Positions 25,030 to 33,918 of a DNA stretch of 64,000 bases are shown here, piece by piece. This DNA comes from Pusillimonas caeni (GTDB taxonomy: Bacteria > Pseudomonadota > Gammaproteobacteria > Burkholderiales > Burkholderiaceae_B), in contig NZ_PDUW01000006.1 of the NCBI RefSeq assembly GCF_003545815.1, positions 62,001-126,000 on the forward strand, read 5' to 3'. Numbering within the stretch: position 1 is the first letter of the stretch; every line of letters begins with the position of its first letter. The position numbers were made by a program, and so were the translations under genes. Below the pieces are notes generated by a model. That model had not been told where the DNA came from and made no database searches. It saw nothing but the letters and a program-made list of their open reading frames with translations.

Positions 25030-25079
25030 TCACCATCCATATGGATGGTTTATTTTAATCTCTTGCTATCAGATGTCAA
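25011..25079 (-). promoter_or_regulatory. promoter and repeat operator of the copG-esterase operon
   Basis: On the minus strand TTGACA (25074-25079) and TAAAAT (25052-25057) are 16 bp apart. The predicted start point falls in the perfect 18-bp palindrome ACCATCCATATGGATGGT (25032-25049), and two more CCATCCA units lie at 25022-25028 and 25011-25017. Confidence 0.75.
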
Positions 25080-25254
25080 ACGAACATACGGCCGGCGAAG
25101 CTCGAGTAGCTGAAGTGTGACGGGCGCGTGGCGGATACGTATGTGATCCCAGCAAGGTCAGCGCTGCGTCCACCGCGCACCGCCTCATCTTCAATATCCT
25201 ATAAGATGCTGCCTGGCGGGTTTGCCGCTGGCGGACTACAACACCGAGCCCTTC

Positions 25255-25521
25255 ATGAAGAAAACCGATCTCGAAAAGCAGAAAGCCCTGAAACTCATGG
25301 GCAAGCTCAACGCTGCCGCCCCGCTGGGCCGCTATGCCGGCGCCGCGCCCGCCGTGGATCGCCGCGAACAGCGCCGCCTGGACCAAGCTGCCGGCCTGGT
25401 GCCCTTCCCCGTCAAGCTGCGCCAGCCATTGATTTCAGCCTTGAACGCTAAGGCGCAGGCGGATGGCGTCAGCGTCAACGAGCTGGTGAACGTGCTGCTG
25501 GCCGAGGCGCTGAAGGGCTAG
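25255..25521 (+). CDS. small conserved protein with ribbon-helix-helix-like tail, 88 aa
   Basis: Starts MKKTDLEKQKALKLMGKLN; a TTG at 25222 would add 11 residues, and neither start has a clear ribosome site. The sequence is basic with DRREQRRLDQAAGLVPFPVKL and a C-terminal helix pair (VSVNELVNVLLAEALKG) like that of Arc/CopG folds. It lies 3 bp before yaiI. Function unknown. Confidence 0.65.
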   Translation: MKKTDLEKQKALKLMGKLNAAAPLGRYAGAAPAVDRREQRRLDQAAGLVPFPVKLRQPLISALNAKAQADGVSVNELVNVLLAEALKG

Positions 25522-25524
25522 TCC

Positions 25525-25998
25525 ATGAATATATGGGTCGATGCCGACGCCTGTCCCGCCGTCATCAAGGACATCCTGTATCGGGCGGCGCAGCGATCGC
25601 AGCGGCCGCTCACCCTAGTGGCCAATCAAATGCTGCGCACGCCGCCGTCGCCTTTGATCCGGGCCGTCCAGGTGCCGCGAGGATTCGACGTGGCGGATGA
25701 CTATATCGTTGAACGCGCATCCACGGGCGATCTGGTCATTACTGCAGACATTCCCCTGGCAAGCGAGGTGCTGCGCAAGGGGGCGCTGGTGCTCAGCCCT
25801 CGCGGCGAGCGTTACACCGCCGACAGCATAAGCGAGCGCCTGTCGATGCGGGACATGATGGAAGAACTGCGTAGCGCCGGCGTCGATACAGGCGGGCCAG
25901 CGGCTTTCAGCCAAGCGGACAGGCGTGCATTTGCCAATGCCCTGGACCAACTGTTGCAGAAGGCGCTACGCGAAGACACCGCCGGGCGCGTCCGATAG
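25525..25998 (+). CDS. yaiI: YaiI/YqxD (DUF188) family protein
   Basis: The protein has 157 residues, typical of the family. The N-terminus [18 protein letters not shown] with the paired Asp, and [19 protein letters not shown] and [13 protein letters not shown] are family signatures. The fold is PIN-like and a nuclease role has been suggested for the family, but none is established. It follows the 88-residue gene with a 3-bp gap. Confidence 0.92.
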   Translation: MNIWVDADACPAVIKDILYRAAQRSQRPLTLVANQMLRTPPSPLIRAVQVPRGFDVADDYIVERASTGDLVITADIPLASEVLRKGALVLSPRGERYTADSISERLSMRDMMEELRSAGVDTGGPAAFSQADRRAFANALDQLLQKALREDTAGRVR

Positions 25999-26055
25999 AC
26001 AGTGTGTGCGGCGGCGGCCCGGGAACCGTCCGCCCCGCTTCCCGTCGAACAGTTC

Positions 26056-26607
26056 ATGCAATCCTCTTCCTGGCTTCGCCCTGCCCGCCGCCTGCTCTGG
26101 CTGATCTTTCTGGCCGTGCTGGCCGTTTGGGCCTGGCCGCGCCTGCCCGACGCCGTCCACGCGCCCTGGCATATGCTCCGTCTGTCGCTGCAGCCTGCCC
26201 CCACTCACCTGCCCGTGCCGGTCCAGGGCATTGCGCCCCGGCAATTGACCGATACCTGGGGAGCCGCTCGCAGCCAGGGCCGCAGACATGAGGGCATCGA
26301 TATTTTCGCCGTGCGCGGCACGCCGGTGCTTTCAGCCACCGAAGGCGTCGTGACGCAGGTCGGCACCAACAACCTGGGCGGGAAAGTGGTATGGGTGCTG
26401 GGGCCGGGGCGGCAGATGCACTACTACGCCCACTTGGACGACTACGCGGATATTTCTCGCGGCCAACGGGTGGCGGCAGGCGATGTTCTCGGCTACGTCG
26501 GCAACACCGGTAATGCGCGCGGCACGCCGCCACATTTGCACTACGGCATTTATAAGGGCGGCGCGCTCAACCCCTATCCCTTTCTCAAGGCATCGCCGAC
26601 ACCGTGA
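26056..26607 (+). CDS. membrane-anchored M23 family metallopeptidase
   Basis: The protein has 183 residues from the ATG at 26056. One N-terminal membrane segment (LLWLIFLAVLAVWAW) anchors a LytM/M23 domain with the zinc ligands in RRHEGIDIFA (HxxxD) and PPHLHYGIY (HxH). It is a peptidoglycan endopeptidase or an inactive relative; the motifs look intact. An upstream in-frame start at 26002 (GTG-like) is less likely. A short hairpin (26604-26620) overlaps the stop. Confidence 0.85.
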   Translation: MQSSSWLRPARRLLWLIFLAVLAVWAWPRLPDAVHAPWHMLRLSLQPAPTHLPVPVQGIAPRQLTDTWGAARSQGRRHEGIDIFAVRGTPVLSATEGVVTQVGTNNLGGKVVWVLGPGRQMHYYAHLDDYADISRGQRVAAGDVLGYVGNTGNARGTPPHLHYGIYKGGALNPYPFLKASPTP

Positions 26608-26658
26608 ATGGAACATTCACATTCCCTACGTCATTAAAGTCGGGTTAACCCTAATAAC

Positions 26659-26694
26659 AATTCGTTGGGGTACAGAGTAAATTCGTTGGTGTAC
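26659..26694. promoter_or_regulatory. direct-repeat operator upstream of mobA
   Basis: AATTCGTTGGGGTAC (26659-26673) and AATTCGTTGGTGTAC (26680-26694) agree at 14 of 15 positions and are spaced by 21 bp, two helical turns. They lie 48-83 bp before the mobA start. The MarR regulator MobR is the likely ligand. Confidence 0.6.
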
Positions 26695-26741
26695 TAACTA
26701 TTTCAGTCATTTCCGCCCTTACACTCCTGGAGATTCGCCCC

Positions 26742-28646
26742 ATGCAGTTTTATCTGAACGGTTACCAGATCGGCGACCCGGAAATTCATGCACCCGCCGC
26801 GGGCTTCGAACGCCCGGCCAATGACCTGCCCGAGGCCGTCGACGTGCTGATCGTCGGCACGGGCCCGGCCGGGCTGGTCCTGGCGGCCCAGCTCTCCACC
26901 TGCCCCGGCTTCACCACCCGCGTCGTCGAGCGCCGCGCCGGTCCGCTCGAGCTCGGCCACGCAGACGGCGTCGCCTGCCGCACAGTAGAAATGTTCGAAG
27001 CGTTCGGGCTCTCTTCGCGCCTGCTGCGCGAGGCCTGCTGGATCAGTGAGACGGTCTTCTGGCGCCCCGACGAGCAGGACCGCTCGCGCATCCGGCGCAC
27101 CGGCCGCATCGATGACGCCGCCGGGGAGCTTTCCGAGATGCCGCACGTCATCGTCAACCAGGCGCGCTTGCAGCAGTATCTTCTGGAATACATGGAGAAG
27201 TCGCCGACCCGGCTCAGGCCCGACTATGGGCTGGAAGCCGTCAGCGTCCAGGTCGAGGACACCGGCGACTACCCCGTCGCCGTGACGCTGCGCCCCACCG
27301 GCGGCGGCGCCGAGCAGACGGTACGCGCGAAATACGTCGTCGGCACCGACGGTGCGCGCAGCGCCGTGCGCACCTCGATCGGCCGCGAGCTGCAGGGGGA
27401 CGTCGCCAATCACGCCTGGGGCGTAATGGACATCCTGGCCGTCACCGACTTTCCCGACATTCGGATCAAATCGGCGATCCAGTCGGCCAACGAAGGCAAC
27501 ATCCTGCTCATCCCGCGCGAAGGCGGCTATCTGGTGCGCCTGTATGTCGACCTGGGCGTGGTCGATCCCGGCCGCCGCGACGAAATCCGAAACACGCCGG
27601 CCGAACGCCTGATCGAAGTCGCGCAGAAAGTGCTCCACCCCTACACGCTGGACGTGAAGGACATCATCTGGTGCTCGGTGTACGAGGTCGGCCAGCGCGT
27701 GACCGACAAGTTCGACGACGTGCCCGCCGACCGCGTCACCGCGCAGCTGCCGCGGGTCTTCATTGCCGGCGATGCCTGCCATACACACAGCGCCAAGGCT
27801 GGACAGGGCATGAACGTCTCCATGCAGGACACCTTCAATCTCGGTTGGAAATTGGCCGCTGTGCTGCAGGGCCGGGCGGCCCCCACGCTGCTGCATACCT
27901 ACTCGGCGGAGCGCCAGCCGGTGGCAAAAGAGCTGATCGACTTCGACAAGGAATGGTCGGCCATCATGGGCTCGCCGCCGAAGGATCCGCTGCATCCCGA
28001 ACGCGGCGGCGTGGATCCGGCCGAACTGCAGGAATACTTCGAGAAGTCGGGCCGCTACACCGCCGGCCTCGCCACGCGCTACCCTTCGGGGCCGCTGATC
28101 GGCACGGCGGAGCACCAGGCATTGGCCGGGGGCTTCACGATCGGCGCGCGTTTTCATTCGGCGCCGGTGATCCGCATCGCCGACGCCAAGCCGCTGCATC
28201 TGGGCCACGTGCACCGCGCCGACGGCGCCTGGCGGCTGTATGCGTTTGCCGATGCAAGCGCCGAGCGGCTGCATGCGCTGCTGGGCTGGCTGGCCGAGTC
28301 GCCCTCTTCGCCCATCCGGCGCTTCACCCCCGCCGATGCCGACCCCGACAGCGTGATCGATGTGCGCGCAATCTACCAGCAAGGCCATCGCGAGATCGAG
28401 GTCGACGCATTGCCGTCGCTGCTGCTGCCCCGCAAAGGACGCTTCGGCCTGATCGACTACGAGAAGGCGTTCAGCCCCGATCCGCGCAGCGGGATGGACA
28501 TCTTCGATCAACGCGGCATCGATCGCGTCCGGGGAGCTCTCGTGGTCGTCAGGCCGGACCAGTATGTCGCCCACGTGCTGCCGCTGGACGCCCGCGATGC
28601 GCTGGAGGACTTCTTCGGCCGCTTCCTGCTGGACGCCCGCTCATGA
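26742..28646 (+). CDS. mobA: 3-hydroxybenzoate 4-monooxygenase (FAD-dependent)
   Basis: The protein has 634 residues, as in the phenol hydroxylase/MobA family. The FAD site reads VDVLIVGTGPAGLVLAAQ (about 33-50), with YVVGTDGARSAVR in the middle and PRVFIAGDACHTHSAKAGQGMN binding the ribityl chain. The thioredoxin-like C-terminal domain runs from about 450. MobA converts 3-hydroxybenzoate to protocatechuate with NADPH and O2. The following MarR gene, as in Comamonas, supports MobA over phenol 2-monooxygenase. GGAG precedes the ATG. Confidence 0.85.
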   Translation: MQFYLNGYQIGDPEIHAPAAGFERPANDLPEAVDVLIVGTGPAGLVLAAQLSTCPGFTTRVVERRAGPLELGHADGVACRTVEMFEAFGLSSRLLREACWISETVFWRPDEQDRSRIRRTGRIDDAAGELSEMPHVIVNQARLQQYLLEYMEKSPTRLRPDYGLEAVSVQVEDTGDYPVAVTLRPTGGGAEQTVRAKYVVGTDGARSAVRTSIGRELQGDVANHAWGVMDILAVTDFPDIRIKSAIQSANEGNILLIPREGGYLVRLYVDLGVVDPGRRDEIRNTPAERLIEVAQKVLHPYTLDVKDIIWCSVYEVGQRVTDKFDDVPADRVTAQLPRVFIAGDACHTHSAKAGQGMNVSMQDTFNLGWKLAAVLQGRAAPTLLHTYSAERQPVAKELIDFDKEWSAIMGSPPKDPLHPERGGVDPAELQEYFEKSGRYTAGLATRYPSGPLIGTAEHQALAGGFTIGARFHSAPVIRIADAKPLHLGHVHRADGAWRLYAFADASAERLHALLGWLAESPSSPIRRFTPADADPDSVIDVRAIYQQGHREIEVDALPSLLLPRKGRFGLIDYEKAFSPDPRSGMDIFDQRGIDRVRGALVVVRPDQYVAHVLPLDARDALEDFFGRFLLDARS

Positions 28647-29119
28647 GCGGCCTCGACGAGATCCTTCCGCACACCGGCTCGCTGATCCGGCGCGCCCAGC
28701 AGCGCCATGCGGCCGAATGGGCGCGCCTCGTGTCGAATACGATCACCAGCGTGCAATTCGCGGCGCTGGCGATCTTGGCCGACACGCCGGGGGCAAGCCA
28801 GCGCGAGCTGGGCGATGCACTGGAAGTGGACCGCTCGACGATCGCCGACCTCGCCGCCCGGCTGGAGCGCAACGGCCTGGTCGCACGGGAACAAGATGCG
28901 TCCGACCGCCGCCGCAACGTGCTGAAGCTCACCCCGGCGGGCATGCGCGAGCTCAAGCGCCTGCGCCCGCGCGTCGATGCCGTGGAGCAGGCCATGACCG
29001 GAGCCCTGTCGGCGGCCGAGGTGGCCGAGCTGCGCCGCCTGCTGCGGGGGCTGCTCGACGCCCCGGACGCATCCGCATCGACCACGGCCGGTCGAAGGCT
29101 GGCGCAGCTTGGCGTATAA
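28643..29119 (+). CDS. mobR: MarR-family regulator of mobA
   Basis: The protein has 158 residues, starting MSGLDEILPHTGSLIRR. The winged helix includes ASQRELGDALEVDRSTIAD and the wing REQDASDRRRNVLKLT. Its ATG overlaps the mobA stop by 4 bp, so repressor and enzyme are made together. In Comamonas testosteroni MobR represses mobA and is released by 3-hydroxybenzoate; the same is inferred here. The stop codon lies within the TATAAT box of the next gene's promoter. Confidence 0.82.
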   Translation: MSGLDEILPHTGSLIRRAQQRHAAEWARLVSNTITSVQFAALAILADTPGASQRELGDALEVDRSTIADLAARLERNGLVAREQDASDRRRNVLKLTPAGMRELKRLRPRVDAVEQAMTGALSAAEVAELRRLLRGLLDAPDASASTTAGRRLAQLGV

Positions 29120-29135
29120 TGCTCCCTTGCATTTC

Positions 29136-29167
29136 CATGGGTTCCCTAACCCCATCCATCAAAAAGG
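29136..29167 (+). ncRNA. preQ1-I riboswitch
   Basis: CATGGGTTCCCTAACCCCAT forms stem P1 with the conserved loop GGTTC-C-CTA; after a short linker comes AAAAAGG, whose AGG can pair with CCT of the loop to close the pseudoknot. AAGG is also the Shine-Dalgarno for the ATG at 29174. TATAAT at 29115-29120 puts the transcript start near 29127, so the leader is little more than the aptamer. Confidence 0.8.
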
Positions 29168-29173
29168 CACTTC

Positions 29174-29842
29174 ATGTCACCCACACCCGTCCCGCCGTCG
29201 CGGGAATCGTTCTATCTTTCCCTGCTGGTCGCGTTCCACATCCTGGTCATCATCGCCAGCAACTACCTGGTGCAGCTGCCCATCGACCTGTTCGGATTCC
29301 ACAGCACCTGGGGCGCCTTCAGTTTCCCCTTCATTTTTCTGGCCACCGACCTGACTGTGCGCCTGATCGGCAAGGCCGAGGCGCGCAGCGTGATCGCGCG
29401 CGCGATGGTGCCGGCCTTGATCGCCTCGTACATCGTGTCGGTGCTGTTCCATGAAGGCCGCTTCAATGGCATGGGCGCATTGGGCGAATTCAACACGTTC
29501 GTGTTCCGCATCGCTTTTGCCAGCTTCGCCGCCTACGTGCTGGGGCAGCTGCTGGACGTGCAGGTATTCGACCGGATGCGTCGCGGCTACGTGCAATGGT
29601 GGATAGCGCCGGCAGCCTCGTCGGTGCTCGGGCAGGCGCTGGACACGGCCGCTTTCTTCAGCGTTGCCTTCTGGCGCAGCAGCAATCCCTTCATGGCCGA
29701 ACATTGGGTCGAGATCGCGCTTGTGGACTATGTGATCAAGTTGTCGGTCAGCCTGCTTCTGTTCGTGCCGATGTACGGCGTGGCCCTGAACGCGATCATC
29801 CGCGTAATGAAGCGGCGCGAAGCCCTGCCGACCACGGCATGA
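29174..29842 (+). CDS. yhhQ: queuosine precursor transporter, YhhQ/VUT family
   Basis: The protein has 222 residues with about six membrane helices. ASNYLVQLPIDLFGFH, FPFIFLATDLTVRLIGK and EIALVDYVIKLSVSLLLF are signatures of the family that imports 7-cyano-7-deazaguanine or preQ1 for queuosine synthesis. The preQ1-I riboswitch covering its ribosome site supports this substrate class. It sits downstream of mobR but has its own promoter. Confidence 0.92.
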   Translation: MSPTPVPPSRESFYLSLLVAFHILVIIASNYLVQLPIDLFGFHSTWGAFSFPFIFLATDLTVRLIGKAEARSVIARAMVPALIASYIVSVLFHEGRFNGMGALGEFNTFVFRIAFASFAAYVLGQLLDVQVFDRMRRGYVQWWIAPAASSVLGQALDTAAFFSVAFWRSSNPFMAEHWVEIALVDYVIKLSVSLLLFVPMYGVALNAIIRVMKRREALPTTA

Positions 29843-29863
29843 GTTCGGCCCAATGGGTGCAGA

Positions 29864-30652
29864 CTATCCAAGCCTTGCCGTCACGCTGGACCGGATGTAG
29901 TCCAGCAGCGCCGCCCGCTCTTGTGGAAAGGCTGCCAGGTCTGTCGCCTTTAGCCCTAGGTAGGCATCCCTTGCGGCAATAACGAGGTGCTTGTGCTCGA
30001 TGGGCAGACGCTGAAGGGCCCAATCCGCGGCGGCGTCCTTGGAGGCGATATCTCCCGTCACGGCTGTGTACCAGATACGTACCAGGGCGAGAACGATGTT
30101 TCTTTCGTCTCCTTCCCAGTCCGACTCCGTCTTCCACTGCGACAACGTTTCCAGCAGCGAACGCTGGATATCGACGGCTGGAATGTCGTCGAAAAACGCC
30201 TGGGCGGCGGGACCGTACAAGGGAACGCTATGCCGCCGCACCTTTGCCAACAGGATAGCCAGGTCGTGATCCGTCATGGCCGGTTCGAGAGTTCCTGCCT
30301 CGATGTCTTCACGCAGCCATTCACCGAACTGCATTTGCCGTCTTGCCGGGTAACGCCATGGCAGTACGTCTTCTTGTGCCAGTACGGTCACTTCCAGCGC
30401 GCGGCGCCCCGCATCGGTGCCCGGAAAAGCCGATACCGACAGCAGACCGGACATCAATGCCGCCCGGGTCGTCTCGTCCAAAGGGGCGCTTACAGTGATC
30501 AACAAGTCGATATCGCTAAATGGCTTTAAGCCGCCATCAACCGCCGAACCAAATAAATGAATGGCCTGGATGGCTACACCAAGATGGTTTGCCAGCACGG
30601 CAAGCGCATCGGACACCTGGCCTGCAATCGACTCTGGAACTTTGGCGATCAT
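29864..30652 (-). CDS. AadA-like aminoglycoside nucleotidyltransferase
   Basis: The protein has 262 residues, the length of ANT(3'')-I. The nucleotidyltransferase motif is HLFGSAVDGGLKPFSDIDLL; the C-terminal part keeps PWRYPARRQMQFGEW, DWEGDERNIVLAL and IASKDAAADWALQRLP as in AadA. It would adenylylate streptomycin and spectinomycin in the cytoplasm. I see no attC site next to it, so it is not an obvious integron cassette. It is convergent with yhhQ. Confidence 0.85.
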   Translation of the reverse strand: MIAKVPESIAGQVSDALAVLANHLGVAIQAIHLFGSAVDGGLKPFSDIDLLITVSAPLDETTRAALMSGLLSVSAFPGTDAGRRALEVTVLAQEDVLPWRYPARRQMQFGEWLREDIEAGTLEPAMTDHDLAILLAKVRRHSVPLYGPAAQAFFDDIPAVDIQRSLLETLSQWKTESDWEGDERNIVLALVRIWYTAVTGDIASKDAAADWALQRLPIEHKHLVIAARDAYLGLKATDLAAFPQERAALLDYIRSSVTARLG

Positions 30653-30872
30653 GGCGTCAACTCAGGGCGAGCCGGCGGTTCGGACAACAGCCCGAACCAG
30701 GGCATGATGCGCAGCTGCTGGCGCGTGGCAATGGACAATCCGACATGGCTATGTTTCAGTGCGTGTTCAAATTCAGTATAAACAACCTTCCATCTGCTGG
30801 GACTTTGTAGTTCACAGGCATCCCCCGGGAAGCGGCGATGCTTCCTGATATTGCGACAAGAAGGAGTGTGCA

Positions 30873-31622
30873 ATGAAATTGACGGACAAGGAATTGCTGA
30901 GCATGAAATCGAAAGCGCAGATTCCGATCCTGACGGCCTATACCACCCCTATCGCCCGTTGCGTGGAGCAGGCGGGCGTTTCCGCCATTCTTGTCGGAGA
31001 CACCGTGGGAATGGTGGAAATGGGATTCAGCAGTACCCGATATGTCACCATGGAACATATGATCTATCACATCGGTGCAGTCAGGCGCGGAGCTCCGGAC
31101 ACTCACATCATCGGCGACATGCCTTTCAACAGCGACCTGGAACCTGACTCCGCGTTGCGCAATGCTCGCCTGCTGGTTGAAGCAGGTGCGGACAGCGTGA
31201 AACTGGAAGGGCCGAAGTATGACGTCATTCGCCATCTGGTTGCACAGGGCATACCGGTCGTGGGCCACACCGGCCTGACTCCCCAGACGGCACAGAACTT
31301 CAGGCAGGTCGGCAAAGACGCCGAGGACGCCCGCCGTCTCCTGCAAGACGCAATGGGAATCGCGGATGCAGGCGCGTTCATGGTCGTTCTTGAGCATATC
31401 CCCGACAGCCTGGCCGCCCGGATCACCGCCGGCATTCCCATTCCTACGATTGGCATAGGCGCCGGAACGGATTGCGATGGGCAGGTTCTGGTCATCAATG
31501 ACGCCATCGGCATGGGCGAGGCATGGCCGCCATTTTCGCGCCAATATGCTTACGTAGGACAGACGATAATCGATGCAACCAGAAGCTACGTCGAGCAGGT
31601 GGAAGCCAGGACGTTCAAGTAG
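30873..31622 (+). CDS. panB: ketopantoate hydroxymethyltransferase-like enzyme
   Basis: The protein has 249 residues, slightly short for PanB (about 263). PILTAYTTPIARCVEQAG, SAILVGDTVGMVEMG, DSVKLEGPKYDV and TIGIGAGTDCDGQVLVIND match the TIM-barrel PanB family with the metal-binding Asp of GDT and the catalytic-site Glu region. PanB makes ketopantoate for pantothenate. No panC is adjacent, so it may be a paralogue. AAGGAG precedes the ATG. Confidence 0.82.
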   Translation: MKLTDKELLSMKSKAQIPILTAYTTPIARCVEQAGVSAILVGDTVGMVEMGFSSTRYVTMEHMIYHIGAVRRGAPDTHIIGDMPFNSDLEPDSALRNARLLVEAGADSVKLEGPKYDVIRHLVAQGIPVVGHTGLTPQTAQNFRQVGKDAEDARRLLQDAMGIADAGAFMVVLEHIPDSLAARITAGIPIPTIGIGAGTDCDGQVLVINDAIGMGEAWPPFSRQYAYVGQTIIDATRSYVEQVEARTFK

Positions 31623-31685
31623 ATCGGGGGGCATGCGGCAAAAGGCATGCGGCCTACGCGCGCAGGCAGACCGGAGCCGGGCGGT

Positions 31686-32546
31686 TCAGGCCATGTTGTT
31701 GGCGCTGTCGCCTCCCGTCACGTCATAAGCGGCGCCCGACACCAGATAGGCATCGTCGCTGGCCAGAAAGACGACCGCCGGCGCGATGGATTCTGGCGGA
31801 AGCCAGGGCAGGCCCAGGGGAGATTTGGCCGCGAGCTTTTGCTTTGCCGCGGCTTCGAGCTTGTCGAGGGGTTCGTCGTTGTTCAAGTCGTCTATCGCCT
31901 GCGCGTATCGCCGCCGGTGGCGCGTGAGCGGGGTGTCGATCAGGCCGGGAATGACCGCGTTGACCGTGATGCCGTATTGTCCGAGTTCCAGGGCGGCGGA
32001 TTTCATCAGGCCGATGAGGCCCCACTTGGAAGCCGAATAGGCGGCGCCGTACTTGGTGCCGTGCTGTCCCTGCGTCGAGGAAGTGATGATGATGCGGCCG
32101 CCGCCGTTCTTGACGAGGTAAGGCGCCACGGCCCGGATGGCGTTGCAGGTGCCGTTGAGATTGACCTCGATCTGATCGTGCCAGTCCGCATCCTCCATGT
32201 CCAGAAGCGGCTTGAAGGCCTGGATGCCGGCATTCGCAAAGAGGATGTCGATCTTGCCGAAGGTCTCGGCCGTCCATGCGGCCGCCTGGCGCAAGGCGCC
32301 CATGTCGCGCTGATCGAGCCGGCGCGAATTCCATTTCCCGCCCGCCGCCACGACGAGCCTGCCGGTTTCATCCAGTTCTTCGACGGTGGCCGGCACGACC
32401 TCCAGGGTCTTGCTGACGGGCCCGGCGATATCGATTCCCACAACGGCCGCGCCTTCGCGTGCGAATGCAACGGCGGTGGCTCGCCCGATGCCGCGCGCGG
32501 CCCCTGTGACGATGGCGACTTTTCCTTCGAGGCGTTTCGATGACAT
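31686..32546 (-). CDS. short-chain dehydrogenase/reductase
   Basis: The protein has 286 residues. The Rossmann motif is VAIVTGAARGIGRATAV, NAG is in LFANAGIQAF, and the catalytic Ser and YxxxK are in IIITSSTQGQ and GAAYSASKWGLIG. The lengthened loop after the cofactor site (GPVSKTLEVVPAT) resembles carveol-dehydrogenase-like SDRs. Substrate unknown. GGAGC precedes the ATG. It is convergent with the panB-like gene. Confidence 0.9.
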   Translation of the reverse strand: MSSKRLEGKVAIVTGAARGIGRATAVAFAREGAAVVGIDIAGPVSKTLEVVPATVEELDETGRLVVAAGGKWNSRRLDQRDMGALRQAAAWTAETFGKIDILFANAGIQAFKPLLDMEDADWHDQIEVNLNGTCNAIRAVAPYLVKNGGGRIIITSSTQGQHGTKYGAAYSASKWGLIGLMKSAALELGQYGITVNAVIPGLIDTPLTRHRRRYAQAIDDLNNDEPLDKLEAAAKQKLAAKSPLGLPWLPPESIAPAVVFLASDDAYLVSGAAYDVTGGDSANNMA

Positions 32547-32813
32547 GGGCTTGCTCCTTTCAAACTGGCGTTGCCTGCTTCACAGTGAAGGCAGGGCGCT
32601 GCACTCTTTATCTTACAAGTACTGCGTAATCAGCACATGCAGACGGCCCCCATGGCGGCGCTCCAGTTTCGAATGGGCGCAGGCTGACGAGCAACTTCGG
32701 TAAACTCCGATCAGAAGTAATATCGGCTGTTGAGGGCGCGGAATAGCCTTCCGGTTCGAGCTCAGGCCGGCGAATCAGTGAGCCGGGCTATTTCTAACAC
32801 ATGGGGAGACATT

Positions 32814-33851
32814 ATGAAGAATATTTTGCTGCCGACTTCTCTGGTCGGTTCCTATCCGCAACCTGACTGGTTGATCGACCGCGAAAAGCTGGCCGGACGA
32901 TTCCCTCCTCGCGTGCGGGCGACGGAACTGTGGCGGGTGCAACCCGAGTTCCTCGAGCAGGCGCAGGACGATGCCACGCTGCTCGCGATTCGGGATCAGG
33001 AGCGCGCCGGGCTGGACATCATCACCGACGGAGAAATGCGCCGCGAAAGCTATTCGAACCGTTTCGCGACTGCTCTGGATGGCGTGGACATCGACAATCA
33101 CGGTGTGGCGCTGGACCGCAGTGGCCATCCGAATCCGGTGCCGCGCGTGGTTGGCCGCATCAGCCGCCGGCATGCGGTGGAGGCTCGCGACGTGGCGTTT
33201 TTGCGCGCGAATACGGACCGAATGATCAAGATTACTGTGCCAGGCCCGTTCACCATGTCCCAGCAGGCGCAGAATGATTTCTATGAGAGCGAAGCCGAGA
33301 TGGCGCTCGACTACGCCGATGCCGTGAATGCCGAGATTCGCGACTTGTTCTCGGCCGGTGCGGACATCGTGCAGATCGACGAACCGTACATGCAGGCGCG
33401 TCCGGAAAAGGCACGTGAGTTTGGCCTTGCAGCGGTCAATCGCGCCCTCGAAGGCATTACCGGTCGTACGGCTTTGCATATCTGCTTCGGCTATGCGGCG
33501 GTGATCCATGAACGCCCATCCGGCTATTCGTTTCTGCCTGAGCTCGCAGCGTGTTGTGTGCATGAGATTTCCCTCGAGACCGCGCAGTCGTCGCTGGATA
33601 CGTCGGTGCTCGAAAAGCTGCGCGGCAAGACGATTATCCTCGGCGTGCTGGATCTTTCCGATCCTACTGTCGAAACCCCGGAAGTCGTTGCCGCGCGCAT
33701 CCGCCGCGCGCTTCCGCACGTAGACCCGGAAAGTGTCATCGTTGCGCCGGATTGCGGGTTGAAGTATCTGCCACGCGATGTAGCGTTCGGCAAGATGAAA
33801 GCGATGGCGGACGGAGCGGCCATTGTGCGCCGCGAAATCGGGGGCGTCTGA
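32814..33851 (+). CDS. MetE-like cobalamin-independent methyltransferase family protein
   Basis: The protein has 345 residues, corresponding to the C-terminal catalytic barrel of MetE without the N-terminal half. SLVGSYPQPDWL, ITDGEMRRESYSNRF, DIVQIDEPYMQARP, TALHICFGYA (HxC zinc ligands) and VIAPDCGLKYLPRD (third zinc Cys) are present. Such short proteins act as methyltransferases, some needing a separate methyl donor protein; substrate is not clear. GGGGAGAC precedes the ATG at 32814. Confidence 0.82.
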   Translation: MKNILLPTSLVGSYPQPDWLIDREKLAGRFPPRVRATELWRVQPEFLEQAQDDATLLAIRDQERAGLDIITDGEMRRESYSNRFATALDGVDIDNHGVALDRSGHPNPVPRVVGRISRRHAVEARDVAFLRANTDRMIKITVPGPFTMSQQAQNDFYESEAEMALDYADAVNAEIRDLFSAGADIVQIDEPYMQARPEKAREFGLAAVNRALEGITGRTALHICFGYAAVIHERPSGYSFLPELAACCVHEISLETAQSSLDTSVLEKLRGKTIILGVLDLSDPTVETPEVVAARIRRALPHVDPESVIVAPDCGLKYLPRDVAFGKMKAMADGAAIVRREIGGV

Positions 33852-33918
33852 ACGCGCGAGCCCTCCTTTGCGGCCCTCCCCGGGGGTAACACTGCGCCGT
33901 CACGAGGAAACACGGACA

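Noticed and set aside
26703-28574. 623-codon open frame on the minus strand
   Set aside because: It mirrors mobA, whose FAD motifs are all in the plus frame; the antisense protein has no motif.
30649-30873. 74-codon minus-strand frame upstream of the AadA-like gene
   Set aside because: The reading looks partly protein-like (FEHALKHSHVGLSIATRQQ), but there is no ribosome site and no family; it may be a gene relic. Not strong enough to call.
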